Positions 49,433 to 62,990 of a DNA stretch of 64,000 nt are shown in pieces. Each line of letters begins with the position of its first letter. Positions within the stretch are counted from its first letter, which is position 1. The notes beneath the pieces are model-generated. The model saw only the letters and a list, made by a program, of their open reading frames with translations, was not told the origin of the DNA and did no database searches. This DNA is from Gerris lacustris. Taxonomy: Eukaryota > Arthropoda > Insecta > Hemiptera > Gerridae. The DNA lies in NCBI GenBank assembly GCA_951217055.1, contig OX578283.1, positions 32,263,760 through 32,327,759 of the forward strand, written 5' to 3'. The position numbers and the translations under genes are program-made.

Positions 49433-50890
49433 GTTTCATTTTAAAATACGTTTATGGACGCAGAAACCTCAAAAGCGAAAAGAGGTATTCACTATTCATC
49501 CCACATAAGTTGTGTAAGAATACATCAATGATGTTTTTTTTTACATTCACACATTGATCAGTCAAGCGGAAGATGACCAGCCGACCCCTTTTATAATAAA
49601 ACTAAGTTCAAGAGAGGGGTCATATATTAAGTACATCGATTAAGAACATTATTCTCTATAGAGGAACATATCCCCTTTTTTTCCAAGACTGAACCCCTTA
49701 TTATTTATAGGTCAAGTAAAGTTGTTACTTGCAACCTGACATTGACTTACTTTTTTATAAAGTTACTTTAAAGGTACTTTATCTTGATTTAATAAACTAA
49801 GCCCTTCTTCTTTTAACTCTCTTTTCAACTCGAATAAATCTCCGTATCATTAACTCCACTCTTATGAGCTATAAATAAAAAAAAATAAAAAAAAGAGTTC
49901 CACCCTTTACATATAAATAATTTATATACATGAAAAAGCTTAAATCGATCTGAAATCTTTTTATACTTAAAAATGCATTCTTCATCTTCTATTTACCTTC
50001 TTTTTTGCAACATTTACTGCACTAACCTTTTTATTTATACATTTTATAATAAAAAGAAAAAATCAAAGCGCATAAGTAATAAATAAGATGCAACAATGGA
50101 ATTTCTAAATAAAGCTTTTACATTGCACTTGATCCTGTTTTTATGTAACGATTTTTTATATAACATAATGAAAAATAACTATGCATGTACGAACACATTA
50201 TACACACTCACACAAATATATATACAATCTATATTTTTCTCTGTATGCATATTTACCGGTAAGCTATTAATATTTCTGCACACGTAGCTGATTTTAAGCC
50301 TGCAGAAATATTGACGGTTAAACCCTCTTCTATGCCATGAATAAATCTGATAATTTACGCATTCTATTTAAATTCGTGATAATATATATATATATTTTTT
50401 TTTTCTATTTAAATAATTGTAATAAATTAATATATTATATAGACGAGCTTATCTTGCATTTCTACTGTATCTACTGTGAAAATCTAAAGTAAGTTTATTT
50501 TTTCTTTTCTTTGAATTTTCATATTTTAATATGATTATATTTAATTTAATGTTACTGCTATATGTGTGTATCTCGAGTTTCTTTAAACAAAAGTTCTTCT
50601 TAAAATGCTTACTTCTTGGCTATAGAGCTGTTTTTTTAGATCTTTTCAAAAATGTAATACATGATCGATACAAACTGTTGAGTAATTATACATTTACATG
50701 CATGTTACATTGGAAACTTCCACCATAGTCTTTGCGCTATTTCAGACTCACTGTTATATTCGTTAGTCTTATCTTAATACGTAGTCAACCAAAGTTGTCA
50801 TATACATGCTTTCAGTACGCTCAAAGTGTCCGTAGACAATTTAATAAATCGATTGAGTCCGTTATCAGTAGCATAATCAGCCCAGCTGTT
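49433..50890. other. AT-rich intergenic DNA, no gene seen
   Basis: No coding or RNA feature supported. Frames of 63-66 codons in 50096-50932 have no recognisable motif. Confidence 0.55.
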
Positions 50891-50906
50891 TCAAGATGGC
50901 GGCCAT
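50891..50906 (+). promoter_or_regulatory. YY1/pleiohomeotic-like word
   Basis: TTTCAAGATGGCGGCCATTA contains AAGATGGCGGC, a strong match to the YY1/Pho site. The same ATGGCGGCC core occurs inside family C at 36783, so it may be repeat-borne. No gene start follows, since this ATG frame stops after five codons. Confidence 0.25.
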
Positions 50907-51052
50907 TAGTTAGTTTTAGCTATAGTTTTTAAAGGGTTTTGTTTCGCATTTTTATCGCTCAAACACTATTTACCTACTCCGAAGTCTCTAGCTTAAACCG
51001 TTCCCATATAAGCCGAACAAAATATGGAAATTATAAAAAATATTTTGATTCC

Positions 51053-51290
51053 GAGCTTGCCAAAGGTAAAGGAAGCTATGTAATCGTTCTGAAGAACGAA
51101 AAATTTGTGTCTCCAATTTCGAAAATTCCAAGACAGAAATCCGTTTCAGACATCAGGGAACATTTTTGGTTCCGTGTCGGTCTACCGGTCTGTCACTCAA
51201 TTTTTGCGAACCAACATATCTTAAAAACTACTCGTCCGATTTCAATGAAATTTGGATTGTAGATCATAATTAGCCTATTGTTGGGACCAA
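51053..51290 (+). repeat. dispersed repeat family A, copy 2
   Basis: CGAGCTTGCCAAAGGTAAAG, GAACGAAAAATTTGTGTCTC, CCGTTTCAGACATCAGGGAA and CGATTTCAATGAAATTTGGA follow the same order as copies at 26440-26770 and 52858-53340. The frame through it is partly open but shows no protein motif. Confidence 0.8.
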
Positions 51291-51399
51291 CAATTGGCTG
51301 TAATTTTGACAATGGTTTTGATAATAATGCGGGCTGTAAAAGCATAAAATAATTAAACTAAATAGCAGAGTATTTTCGTTTATATATGTTAATGAAATA

Positions 51400-51414
51400 G
51401 GGGGGGGGGGGGGG
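51400..51414. repeat. poly(G) tract
   Basis: Fifteen consecutive G. Confidence 0.9.
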
Positions 51415-52163
51415 ATTTTTAAGTATGGGTGCATTAGGCAATGATGAATTGGTACCAAAAATAAACCAAACGTCTCATTTTTTATTTAACCACCCCACAT
51501 GACGCATTTCCTTCGTACATTTCTACCCCTTGTTTTTTAGGGATTAATTTTAGGGCTTCTCTATATTTTTGTTGGGTTTGGGATATTACTTATATATAAC
51601 TATAACATAACGGCAAAGTTTCTCATTTTTTATGTTGGGTACTTTCGGAGATGCAGCAGCATTGACGGCAGACAAACGCAGGAAATTATAAGGGTACTCG
51701 GATTTGCTTACGGACCCTTAAAATGACAACTCACTAAGAATGTAATAAGCTTATTAAATGAATAACTTTGTTAGTAAATTAAAAGGAATATATGATTGGA
51801 ATGCCAGAGGATGTGATTGTTTCATACAGTCGATATTGAAAGTTGGTCATACCTCTGTTCATAACCCTGTCCTTTAATGACCTATATTTGTCAGGATCAG
51901 AAAATAAAAGCCATTAATGAGTTCTAATGATTTAACTAGCAGTTACTTTTTCTAATATAGATTTACCTTAAAAAAGTTAAATATATAAACTTTTACATTG
52001 ATTGGATGAAAGTTTATTTCAACCTTGAACGATAAAGAAATTGATAAATAAATTATTGCATTAAATAATTTATACTATAACTCTGGGAAGTGAGAGAATT
52101 GAAGTTTTATGTGTCACGAAGGCTTAGAGAGGAAAAATATTTTTAAGCAAATTATTTTTAGTT

Positions 52164-52167
52164 AAAA

Positions 52168-52247
<80 letters not shown>
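52164..52247. repeat. poly(A) followed by (AT)n microsatellite
   Basis: About 22 A, then about 31 AT units. An A tail giving rise to a microsatellite is common at retroposon 3' ends, but no retroposon body was recognised upstream. Confidence 0.9.
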
Positions 52248-52254
<7 letters not shown>

Positions 52255-52857
52255 ATTTTTCAACACGCTTAATAAATAATTACAAAGGAAATTAATTATT
52301 TATTGTAAAAATTGACTGAAAATAGATCGCATCACTGTCTAAGACCTTCCTTTTAGACATTTAATAAGTTGAAAAGTTTTATCTAATAAAGTCGCTTCAG
52401 TATTATCAATAATTTGTGGTTCAACTTATTGCCGCTAGGATGAACATTTCCTAATACTAGTCTTGGTCCTAATAGCATTCATTGTATTCCAAATTGAACT
52501 GAAGTTATTCCAGAAATGGGTTAAGTAGTAAACTATTGTCTCTCTAAAATAGCATTATTTATGCGACACGGTTCTCAACATCATCAGAGTCAATTATTTC
52601 TGGCCAGCCAAACCAAACTTCTAGTTCAAGTAACTGCCGATTTGGTCTTCTGTGTATTACTAATAAATTTTAGTTCAATTTATGGCCGTTAGGTTTGATT
52701 GGCACGATATCTTCTCCTACATTAAACCTTGTAACTTCAGCTTAATATTGCTATTTCTCGTGAATTCTGAACTTAATATAATTTGTAAGAATATGTATAT
52801 ATGTTAGATTAAACATAGTATTTTATTATTAAAAAAAAACTTAAAAGTTATTTTTGC

Positions 52858-53340
52858 TTCCGAGCTTACCGAAGGTAACGGAAGCATTGTGTTCACTTTT
52901 GAGAACGAAAAACTTTTATGCCTCCGATTTCAAAAATTCCAAGACAGAAATCCGTTTCAGACATCAGGGAACATTTTTGGTCTCGTGTCTGTCTGTCTGT
53001 CTGTCTGTCGGTCTGTGTGTCCGCGAATTATGAAACGTGCGACGATAACTTGAGTAAATGTCAACCAATTTTGATGAAATTTGGTAGACATGTTCATTTT
53101 ACCAATGCCCAGGACGAGTTCGTTGGACAACGTTATCAGTCCAAGCGTTCACGAGCAACGCTAGCGTAAACGTGAACATCAAATTTAAAATTGTAATTTT
53201 AGGTCGGGGAAAAAATCTAACTTCATCTATTCAATGAGACAAACATTTTTTTCAAATACAATATTTTAGTAAAACCAACTGCGACACCGCTATGAAGTGT
53301 TAAAGATCGCTAAAACTATATTAATTGCTTTTACACAATA
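52858..53340 (+). repeat. dispersed repeat family A, longest copy
   Basis: Opens CTTCCGAGCTTACCGAAGGT followed by AACGGAAGC, then AGACATCAGGGAACATTTTT, a (GTCT)n stretch (about 52985-53010), TTTGATGAAATTTGGTAGAC, a GACGAGTTCGTTGGACAACG block and GCGACACCGCTATGAAGTGT followed by TAAAGATCGC. It joins the front part shared with 51053 and the end part shared with 40380 and 57268. Confidence 0.8.
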
Positions 53341-56300
53341 AACAATATAACAATAAACTAATATAACAATAATTTTAATGTTAATATAACAACAATGTAC
53401 ATGATAGGATGCGAGGAAGCTATGTGCCACCCTAATTGGCAGTCTATTTTTCATTGCATCAGTATTTACAACAAACAATTATCAATGCTATATTCTGTAC
53501 TTATCTATGATCTATAAGAATAATAAAAAAAAAATTCACGATTTATATTTCCATGGCATCATGTAATCAGTGTTTACGCATCAGAACAGTTATTTATTAT
53601 AACGCCTAAATGTAGATCTATCTGTAAACTTGATTATATTAACCTACTAGTAGGAGTATCTTTATCTAACTATGAACTGTATTCTATAATTTGAAATGCA
53701 GATATTTTTCAGATCATTAGATCTTGCATCCCGGATCTGATTAATGTATATCGGAACCGTAACCTCTAAAGCCACCGTGGAGTTAGCAATTTCAAAAAGG
53801 GAAAGAAATTGCACGCTGCACTTTTTATAAAATGCGTATCAAAGTTATTCCTTCGGAATTAATTTGCAAGGGGAACTTAAAATTATTATACTTTTCCTTC
53901 AACCTACCGCATTCGCCACAGATTTTTTTTTTTAAATCTATAATTCTATTTTTATTTTTTTTTATTTTTTTTTTACTTGCTTCTTTTTTCATCCATTTTC
54001 AATTCAACCTCATTTTTTTCCAATTTCTATTCCTCATTTAAAAGTTAGATACGTTGTAAATTATATTAGGTTAGGTTGAGACGGATGTCTTTTGATCTCA
54101 TACTTTAGCTGTACTTACAAAAGAGCATGTAAAATATTCTATAGCTTCAATTTTTTAAGGTATAATTAGGTGGAGAAAAAAATGACCGGGAGTGCTCTAC
54201 ATTCTTTAAATTTAAATTAGCAAGCATTTTAATTAAACTGGTAGCCGGTAAAAAATAAATTATACATTATATTCTTCTTAGCTGTTCAGGCTAACTAACT
54301 TGGTGTTTTGAACAAGATTTATCTAATTAAATCTTGGGGTAAACCTGATCAGTAGTGACATCTAAATCAAATAGTTATGAGATATATTGCTCCAAATTAT
54401 CAATGAATAAAGATAAGAGACAGAGATAAATAAATATAGGTACAGAGGTGATTAGTATAGGACTATTATGATGAGTAAAATGGGTGTCTCCAAAAGAAAA
54501 ATCGCCACTTCGGCATCATATAGAAAATTTGACGGTAAACAAAAAAGGTTCTATGCGCATGGGTCCGGAACATCTTTGTATTCGAGATATTCACAAAACC
54601 TCTCAACTTCTTAGAAGTTTAAATTAAAAGAAATCCTTTGAAACGACTTCAATGAGAAGACCGATTATTATTTTCAATATAATATGGTTTTCTTCTGTTG
54701 TTTTGTCACGATTGACCATACGTAGATGGCATCTCTTACGACAATATGATATTTTCCTGTCAAAATAAATTATTTCAATTATAAATCAAATATCTCATGC
54801 AATAGTGCAACTAGAAAAAGAAGAAAATATATAAAGTGATTAAAAAAAATAAAAATAAAATAAAATAAAAACTTTGTTTCTCTCTCTGATGTGTCGCAAT
54901 CGAGCAAGACAGTCGAGTCGAGGCCGTTTGTATCTTTTATGAGTTAAAGAAATCAAGCCATGTGGTATCGTTGTTCACTGCATGAAGTACAAACTTTAAA
55001 GAAGAAAAATATTATTAGAGTTGAAAAGGATGCTGTATTTTATTTTCAAAGCTATACGATTCACACAACCATTATGAACTCATAAGGCTCTCCCGTGTTC
55101 AGTCTATTTTTTTTAATATACTGTTATGAGCATTGAAGTGTGATAAATGGAGTACGTAAAAAGTTTGTCTATTGCATTTTTTATGCGGGTTTAAAAAAAA
55201 CACTCAAGAAGTATTAGATTTCAATCTTAATAATGTTACTGTATTATTTCAAATTACAAGTGGGACTTATTTTTACGACTTCCTTTTGCGTAAAGTGAAA
55301 GATAAAATAGTAAAATTTTAAACACTTGTTTTTAATTTACAACATAAAGGGTTTATTATCAATTTGTCCGGGTTCAATTTCCAGATACATAGGATTAATT
55401 TTATTCTAATGATATCACTAATGTGAGCTGTCTATCAATTAATCGAATTCTTAATATAATTTAATATTGCTACCATTTACTTTTGATTAAAGCATATATT
55501 TATATATATGTTCCATTTTCAGATTAACTATTAAATGTATTGTATATTATTATTTTTCTGAATGGTATTGAAACGAGGTTGTCGAGCGAACGTTGCTACG
55601 TTCGGTCAGCTTAAAGCATTAAGCTGATAAAACACCATTTGTCACTTGCATGAAGGGAAAAACATACACTTGTCTGGGATCGACCCTTAGATAGTTCAAA
55701 TAAAGTTTTTACACCATTAGCCATTTTAGTGTCTTTGTGTTATCCGATAAATTGATCGGAATAAGGAAAAATAAGCAATAAAAACTGACCATCCGGAAAA
55801 GGAAACAATAAGACAGCAAAATATAATATCGTAATAAGAATTAATGTTAAGGAAAATCTAACACCCCCATTTTTTATTTCTTTACAAACCGATCTTTAAT
55901 GTTATAGTCTTTTTCTTTACGCTCTAAGGGTTCGGTCAGCTTAGTGGAACGTGCCTTCTTCTATGTAATTCAAACGTATATAAATTGGTTTAAGAAACTA
56001 TAAAGTTCAAAATCTGAAAATAACAAACTACAACTCAATATTCATTTGGAGAAAACAAACTAAAGTTAACGTAAAAAGTAACGAAATCCCGAAAAAAAAA
56101 AAATAGTAGCTAAAGTTGGAATACTCTTTTTTTACCCAATTTTAATTAAAAAACATTCTTTATGTACAATAACATTTTATCCGTGTTTCAAAATAAAAAA
56201 AAATATAGATAAAAAGTTAATATTAAATTGTCTCTAAAAGAACGTAAAACAACTCAGAAAATAAAACCTTTTTGTAATAAAAAGGCTTATATTAAAAAAA

Positions 56301-57267
56301 GAAGAAATCTATCAGGGAGGGAAGTTGTTGGAGAGAGAAAAAAAGAACTTTTATCTTTTGGTTTTTAAACCTAAAAAGTATCGATAAAACGAAAACCTGC
56401 AACAAATTACTGTTGTATTTCGAAAAATTTCATTTTAAAATAAAAATATATATAGATTAGTGAAAAACATATTGGGACAATATAAAAGAAATTTCTTTAT
56501 ATAGAAGTATTAAATATTTTCTTATTAAATATATAAGTGGTTATAAAAAGAACAATTTATAATTCAATGTATAAAAGTTTTTATTTTTAATTATTTATAA
56601 AAATCATTAATCACTGCATAAATTATTTTTAATATTGTGTTTTACATGGAGGAAAAAATCAATATGCACCTAGCGGTGATACGATGAACTAAATGATGTG
56701 AAGGGTCAAGTCTACAGTAAGTAGACTTATTCCTATGGACTTAATTTTACGTTTATAATTTCTGTGTTTGCTATGTCTAGAGTTTTACTTCCTTAATAAT
56801 AGTTTTTAGTTATTTATGTTAGATGAAATTTTTACTGTTTTTATTAGCTTGCTTTCTTGTTTGTCCAGTACAAATCTTATAATCGATTTTTTACTAACTT
56901 CCTGATTAAGTAGAAAGCTAAAAACTTGCACAGATTATGTATTTCCGATGACAATACAAAAATAACCAGTAATTATTACAAATTATTACTAGTAGTTGAC
57001 AAATCACTAAATTTCTTATTTATATATTTATTATAAATATCTTATTTAGGCGGTCAAATTCAAAATCAATTGTAAACAAACAGGACGAGTGACAGCTAAG
57101 GAAATCCACAAGGAGAATTTAAAAACGTAGTATATAAAAAGTTATTTTTATCTTGTATTATTACTGTTTTAGCCTTGAGTAGAAATTTAAATTTACTCCA
57201 ATAAATATTGTAATAAATTGTGTTTTTAATCATTTTGTGTTTACTGTTATTCCGGTAAATTATGGAT
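53341..57267. other. AT-rich intergenic DNA, no gene seen
   Basis: No exon supported. The word TTCGGTCAGCTTA occurs twice (about 55600 and 55931). CTGGGATCGACCC near 55676 is B-box-like, suggesting a SINE remnant at 55570-55690. 53920-54030 is a T-rich stretch. Confidence 0.45.
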
Positions 57268-57460
57268 ACCAATGCTCGCGTAAACGTGAGCTTCAAATTT
57301 AAAATTTGCATTTTAGGGCGGGTAAAGATTTTAACATCACCTATTCGATGAGACGATCATTTTTACAAAATACAGTTGTTTTTTTTTTTAGAAAAATCCA
57401 ACAGCGACACCGTTATTAAGTGATAATGACCGCTAAAACTATTTAAGTGCTTCTAAACGT
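57268..57460 (+). repeat. dispersed repeat family A, 3' portion
   Basis: AATGCTCGCGTAAACGTGAG, TTCGATGAGACGATCATTTT and CAGCGACACCGTTATTAAGT match 53150-53330 in order. Confidence 0.75.
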
Positions 57461-57771
57461 TTAAAATAGAGAGAACAACGTATTACTGATACCTTCCGAC
57501 GTAAAAATTTTAATAAAATCATATACGTCGTCGAAAGTAAAATTGAAACAAGCATGTAAAATTTCAACTTGATACAAGCAGAAGTTACTGTGTAGTAAAG
57601 AGATACATCAGATCGGCACCCTTCTCCCCCACTACACAGCTCTCTATTACTATCATCCTCTTTAACTATCAACTCATCATGATAAACTATTTTCTTAATA
57701 TTCAATATTTATAGAATTAAGTTCGCTTCAATGATAGAGCCACGCGATGCCTAATTATTATTATTGGTTTA

Positions 57772-57773
<2 letters not shown>

Positions 57774-57838
<65 letters not shown>
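57774..57838. repeat. (TA)n microsatellite
   Basis: About 32 units. Confidence 0.95.
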
Positions 57839-57842
<4 letters not shown>

Positions 57843-60571
57843 TTATTTCATTTCTAAAATACTGGAAATAAAATGCAATAATTCACTTAAAATTAAAAGT
57901 GTAATAAAAACGAGAAAGTATTAAGGGAGAGAAGTTTAGATCTGGTTCGGACATGTGAACAAGTTAGATCTGTTTAATAGGATTAGGGATGACACTAACC
58001 TTATAATGAACCTACCAAGTCTGTTATCTGTCTTATTAAATAATATATCCTTTTCCACTTTAACTTCTATCATAATAACCCTTCGCCCTTTTAGTTTTCA
58101 TAATAGCATCTCAGTTATTTAAATGAAAGTATGAATTATGAACAAACTAAATACATTTGACTGGAGCTCTTCTTTAAATTAGTTAGTAGTTGTCTAACAA
58201 TGAGGTTTAAAGCGCCTCTTTCTTTAATTAACCCAATGCTATTTACATTACCTTCTACCTTAATATATAATACTGTCCTCTTCTTTTCAAGGATATTAAA
58301 ATAAAGCATATATTATAAACAAACTAAATTAATATATTCGAAACTAAAGCATTTCTTTAAAGGCTTAAACAACTATATTGCTGTCTACTATCACATTATA
58401 AACAAAAAGGACAATGCTCTTACAAGCAACTGTTATATCTCATTTGGAATGTCAGAATCATAATGCTACGAAATAAATAAATTTAAACAAACAATAAAGT
58501 AAATTTTAGACTAGAGCCACGTTTTAAATTTGGCTGAATGAATATCAGAATGATCCACTATCTTCAGATTCTAACCTAATACTATCGCCTTTTGTAATTG
58601 TTAGTATGCATATATGTATAATGATTGCAAGAAACCTGCATCCATTTCTCTCTAGACGGGACTTCCCTCGTAAACTTGTAACCTTACACTATCGCCACGT
58701 TTGTCAATTCTAAGACAATTGTGTCATCTTCATCTTACATAGATAGACCTATACTTTATATAGATGTCTTCTATGTTTCACTTCTAATCCTAAATAATGT
58801 CATTGTATATTGTGTACATGTACTTTATGGTGACTTGTACTGTCTTTACCTTCTGACCTAACCATACTTACACGGTATCTGTACTTTACATACATGGGAG
58901 TACCTAAACATTCTTAATTTGTTGCTATACCATTAAAACTACTGTTTAATTTAATCTATAGAATTTTCCTGATGATAACAAAGTATGTTATCATCAGGAG
59001 TTCAAAAAATTAGCTTTAATTAATTAATTAAAATCAATTCAACTAAAGATCTCGTAAAGAAGTTCTGCCAATCTCAGCTAGGGTTAACCACGACATCTAC
59101 TAACTTTACTTATATGTTTTTCGCGTATTTCCTCTTAGAGGTTGCGCTCTTTGGTCACTTACAGAGATAAATGTATTACTTCTAACCCACCTTTAACAAA
59201 AGTTAATTAAAATTTCGAAAGAAATTAATGGTTTTTTTGTTGTTTTTTTTTTTTTAACAACAAACCACAACTACCAATATATTCTCCATAATAATATTTC
59301 ATTCCTTAGATTACGGCAACCACCTTGAACAGATGGTCAATTTATTATTTTCTATATTTTAAATCATAATTTTAACCGAGTTAAGGATATATAACATAAA
59401 AAATAATAACACTATCAGTAATGCTTTTAACCAAAAAAAAATATTAATAAATAAATAATATGGACATGTGGTTCATAAAATGAGTGCGCTGGATGTATAT
59501 TCTGAGGGATTTTTTTTATGTCATAAATATTAATTATAATGTCAAAAATTCGTATTAAGATTGTGTTAAAAAATCATTTTATTTAATTAAAATAAAAAAT
59601 AATGATTTTAACTTTAAAAAGTTCTATAATAAACGCTCTCTTCGTTATTTAAAAAAAAAATAGGATCTTTATGGTGGCATTCCTTTTGTTTATTAAGTTA
59701 TTAATTATTCTTGGTATAGGTATTAAATAGATATAAATTAAATCACATGCATTGACATCGTTAGGCTTTAAGGTTTTGTATTCTATAATCTAAGTTTTAA
59801 CACTAACCCTTACTTGGATATGATTTTTCAAAACGTGAGATATATTCCACAATAATGCCGTTATTATATTATTAAATAGTCGACATTTAGATAGTAATTG
59901 AAATTATAAGTCCATAATTTTACTCTGAGAAAATAAATTTTAAAAAAGTCACAAAAGCAATTTAGCCTTCAATGTCAACACAATTATTTTGTTTAATTAC
60001 ACTTAATTATTATTCTTGTGGAATTTTATTGAGATAAATTCATTGTCAAAGAGCTACGCCTTGCAACTTAATTAATTTTACAGGAGAGATAGGAAAAAAA
60101 TAAGAATCATTTTCTTGATGATCATTTCTAAGAGTAAATATGCAGGTATAAAGAGATGAGGAAATGAACTATATTGCAAGTATAGAGTCAGGTCTTTTAC
60201 TTGCAATTTAACCTTGGAATGGTTGCATCGTGATCTCTATACTCCCATATACAATCTTATATAAAAGTTAATATAATCTTGGTATTGCTACAAGAGTACC
60301 TCAAGGTCTATCACTTAATCCTTTCATGACTTAAATGTATAGTTTGTCTTTACTATATTTCACAACATATTCAGTCCTTACTACCTAGTTGATTTTTTTT
60401 GTTGTTGTTATTTTCTTTAAGTTTTTACAACAATTTATCTACGAGTGTATAATGTATTTATATGCATGTATACATTTATTTTAGAAAACAAAAAACTACA
60501 TTACAGAGGCAGAAACAAACAATACGTTACTATTCTCATCTCACTGAAATAATTATATTTATGTATTTTTA
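57839..60571. other. AT-rich intergenic DNA, no gene seen
   Basis: No exon or RNA gene supported. One perfect hairpin at 58968-58998 is listed separately. Confidence 0.6.
58968..58998. repeat. perfect 12-bp-arm hairpin
   Basis: CCTGATGATAAC, loop AAAGTAT, GTTATCATCAGG. At 31 nt it is too short for a microRNA precursor. A paired protein-binding site or a transposon relic are options. Confidence 0.6.
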
Positions 60572-60692
<121 letters not shown>

Positions 60693-60956
60693 CACATATA
60701 TGTGAGCTATGTTTACAGAATGAATTACTTACAAATGACAAATAATAATGCATAGTCCCTTTTGCTATAGAATTATCTGAATCACAAATAAACAACTGCA
60801 TTATTGCTGCAATATACTTTATTATGTGATGATATTAAATATAGTATTATCTTACAAAAAGAAATGTAACTTTATAAAAGTTTACTAACAATGTATTGCA
60901 TTGTTATTGTTATTACAATATTTTAATAATTTAGCACTATTAAGAAAAACAATTGT

Positions 60957-61983
60957 TAAGTTTTTTACTTTTCCTTGTACATATAGAAAAAGTATTGTTT
61001 TCACCCGAAAAATCCTAAACCGATATTTCAACGGAATTATCCGTTTTGGGTTTTTTTTAAGACGATTTGAGTGGTTTTTTAGCTGGATGTCAGTCTGTGT
61101 CACACATAACTTCCACAGTTTTTAAGCTAGAGAGTTGAAACTTGGTACAAAAATCAGTCCTTACACGTAGTTGTGCGACGTAGTTTTGCTGAAAATCAAC
61201 ATTTACCGTCATCTTGGACCCAGTTTGTTAAGTCAGCAAAACTTAAAAAAATTGAAAAATGTACCTCAAATCCACCAAATTTTATTTTGATATTGGCTGC
61301 CATTTTGAAGTTATAAACTTGACGTTTAATAATATCGAAAGTATAAATATGTTTTTTACATATAGCATATGGTTGGAACCCGTAAAAAATAAAAGGCCCT
61401 ACACACGACCCGACACGACCACGCGACACGACCAAACTCCCCAACAATGCTCGTCGGGGCCGTCTCTACACACGACTCGACACGACCACCCGACACAACC
61501 AAACTCCTCTCTATATAGGGAGTTTGGTCGTGTCGGGTTGAGGAGTCGGCCAACAGCGCTACACACGAACCGACCCGACAGGAATCGAGGGTGGGGAGCT
61601 CCCGACGGTCGGGTCCGGCAGTTTTAGTCCACCGACAAGCCTACACACGCTCCAACTGTCGGGGCCAACCCCGTTCGCCCTGACGGTCGGGTGGTCGTGT
61701 CGGGTCGTGTGTAGGGCCTTCAAGGAACAAATATAATAAAAACCCGATGAAATTCCATTAATTAATTTAAAAGTTATATAAGCGAACATCATTATTATTT
61801 ATAGTGCGATACTTTTGTTAAACGTCAAAGTTTGTTTACATCTGTAAAAATACCACCAAAATTCAAATAATTAAATAAATAAAATAAAAATAATTTATAC
61901 TTTTTTTTTTGTTGCGCAAAGCAGGAGGGGTCACTTTAATGGCCTCCAAAGTAAGGAAAAGTTCTGAGGTACCCCGTACCCGA
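60957..61983 (-). repeat. family C copy 2 (interrupted by a foldback)
   Basis: Read on the minus strand from 61983: GGGGTACCTCAGAACTTTTC, AGTGACCCCTCCTGCT, GATGTAAACAAACTTTGACG, TTAATGGAATTTCATCGG, ACTTCAAAATGGCAGCCAAT, GTAAGGACTGATTTTTGTAC and GATAATTCCGTTGAAATATC all align in order with copy 1. It lacks the 5S-like segment and the hAT, but carries the foldback at 61395-61718. Confidence 0.88.
61395..61718. mobile_element. 324-bp GGCC-ended foldback element (type CTACACACG)
   Basis: GGCCCTACACACGACCCGAC (continuing ACGACC) at the left is exactly complementary to the right end. CTACACACG recurs inside at about 61472, 61559 and 61641, each followed by a variant of ACTCGAC or AACCGAC, so the interior is a set of diverged copies of the end. 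It is strongly GC-rich. The empty site in family C copy 1 (complement AAAAATTAATGAACAAATAT) shows that it landed at TTAA. The frames of 65-122 codons reported through it are palindrome reflections. Confidence 0.88.
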
Positions 61984-62685
61984 TTTTTTGAAAACTGTAT
62001 TTACAAAACCTTTTGCCTATATTACCTATGTATTTTTACTAAATCGATTTTTTTTTTTTTTTTTTTTTTTAAATTAACAAGCTTCATTTAATAGGAATAC
62101 TGACGAGTAATTAAAATATTTAATAATTATACTACAATTATATTGTTAGTAAATTAACATGAAGTATGTTTCTTTTCTTTTTTACTTTTTTTAAAAATAA
62201 ATCAGCTGATTTAATCATTTCTTTTATTTTATTATTGTAATTTAGGTGGAATAATAATGCATTTGAAAGTTGTTTTTTTCTACATAATATTAAACATGAA
62301 TTGAATACATAATGAAATACGGTGCATAAGAAAGTTTAAAAAATCAGGAAAACCTGTCTAACAGGTAGTGGTGTTAATCATTTCTTTTTAATCTATACAC
62401 AAATATTGTGGTAAAAACTCAAGAAAAACAATTGAGAGATTTAAAACTGTTATATAAGATGCACTTTTTTTGTTTACATACACTTTATGTTCCATAGTAA
62501 AATTCTATAGTCTCAATCATAAATTTAGTAATTTCCAATTGCTACATAGAACACGAATAAAAGATTCTCCTCAGTTGTTCTTCTTCAGAATGGCAATGGA
62601 GTAGAATTCCCTATTTCCAACTTAATAATTTCTCAAGAATAGCGTTAGGATATTTTATATGCTCAGTAATTAATATATAAATAGC
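61984..62685. other. AT-rich intergenic DNA, no gene seen
   Basis: A T run lies at about 62048-62070. No other feature is supported. Confidence 0.6.
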
Positions 62686-62990
62686 GCATGTTTCTTTAAT
62701 AATGAACTGAACATAACTGATAGGCTTGATTGAATCATGTATGTCTCCTCGGTACCAAACTTAACTGACAAATTTGATTGAACTTTGCGTGTCTCTTAAC
62801 TATCAAACGTAAATGGCAGATGTAATTGAACAGCGCATGTCTACCAACCACCAAACATAACTGGCAGATTTGATTGAACTTTGCGTGTCTTCTAACTATC
62901 AAACGTAAATGGTAGATGTTATTGAAAAGAGCATGTTTACCAACCACCAAACATAACTGGCAGATTTGATTGAACTTTGCGTGTCTCCTC
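62686..62990. repeat. 48-bp minisatellite with alternating unit types
   Basis: The GTGTCT/ATGTCT landmark recurs at 62741, 62789, 62837, 62885, 62933 and 62981, exactly 48 bp apart. An older unit lies before 62741 at 53 bp. Units alternate between a type with TTTGCGTGTCTC...ACTATCAAACGTAAATGG and a type with GCGCATGTCTACCAACCACC...AAACATAACTGG, so the true period is 96 bp. Because 48 is a multiple of three, an 85-codon frame stays open through it. I read this as a by-product, since there is no gene context. Confidence 0.9.

Noticed and set aside
50891..50906. Gene start at a YY1-like Kozak ATGGCGGCC
   Set aside because: The frame stops after five codons and the same core occurs in the family C repeat.
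53832..54041. Hydrophobic 69-codon frame resembling a membrane protein
   Set aside because: Phe/Leu/Ile richness follows from the T-rich sequence, and no other evidence supports it.
61196..61792. Overlapping frames of 65-122 codons on both strands
   Set aside because: They lie in the GC-rich palindromic foldback, where absence of stops follows from composition and the two strands mirror each other.
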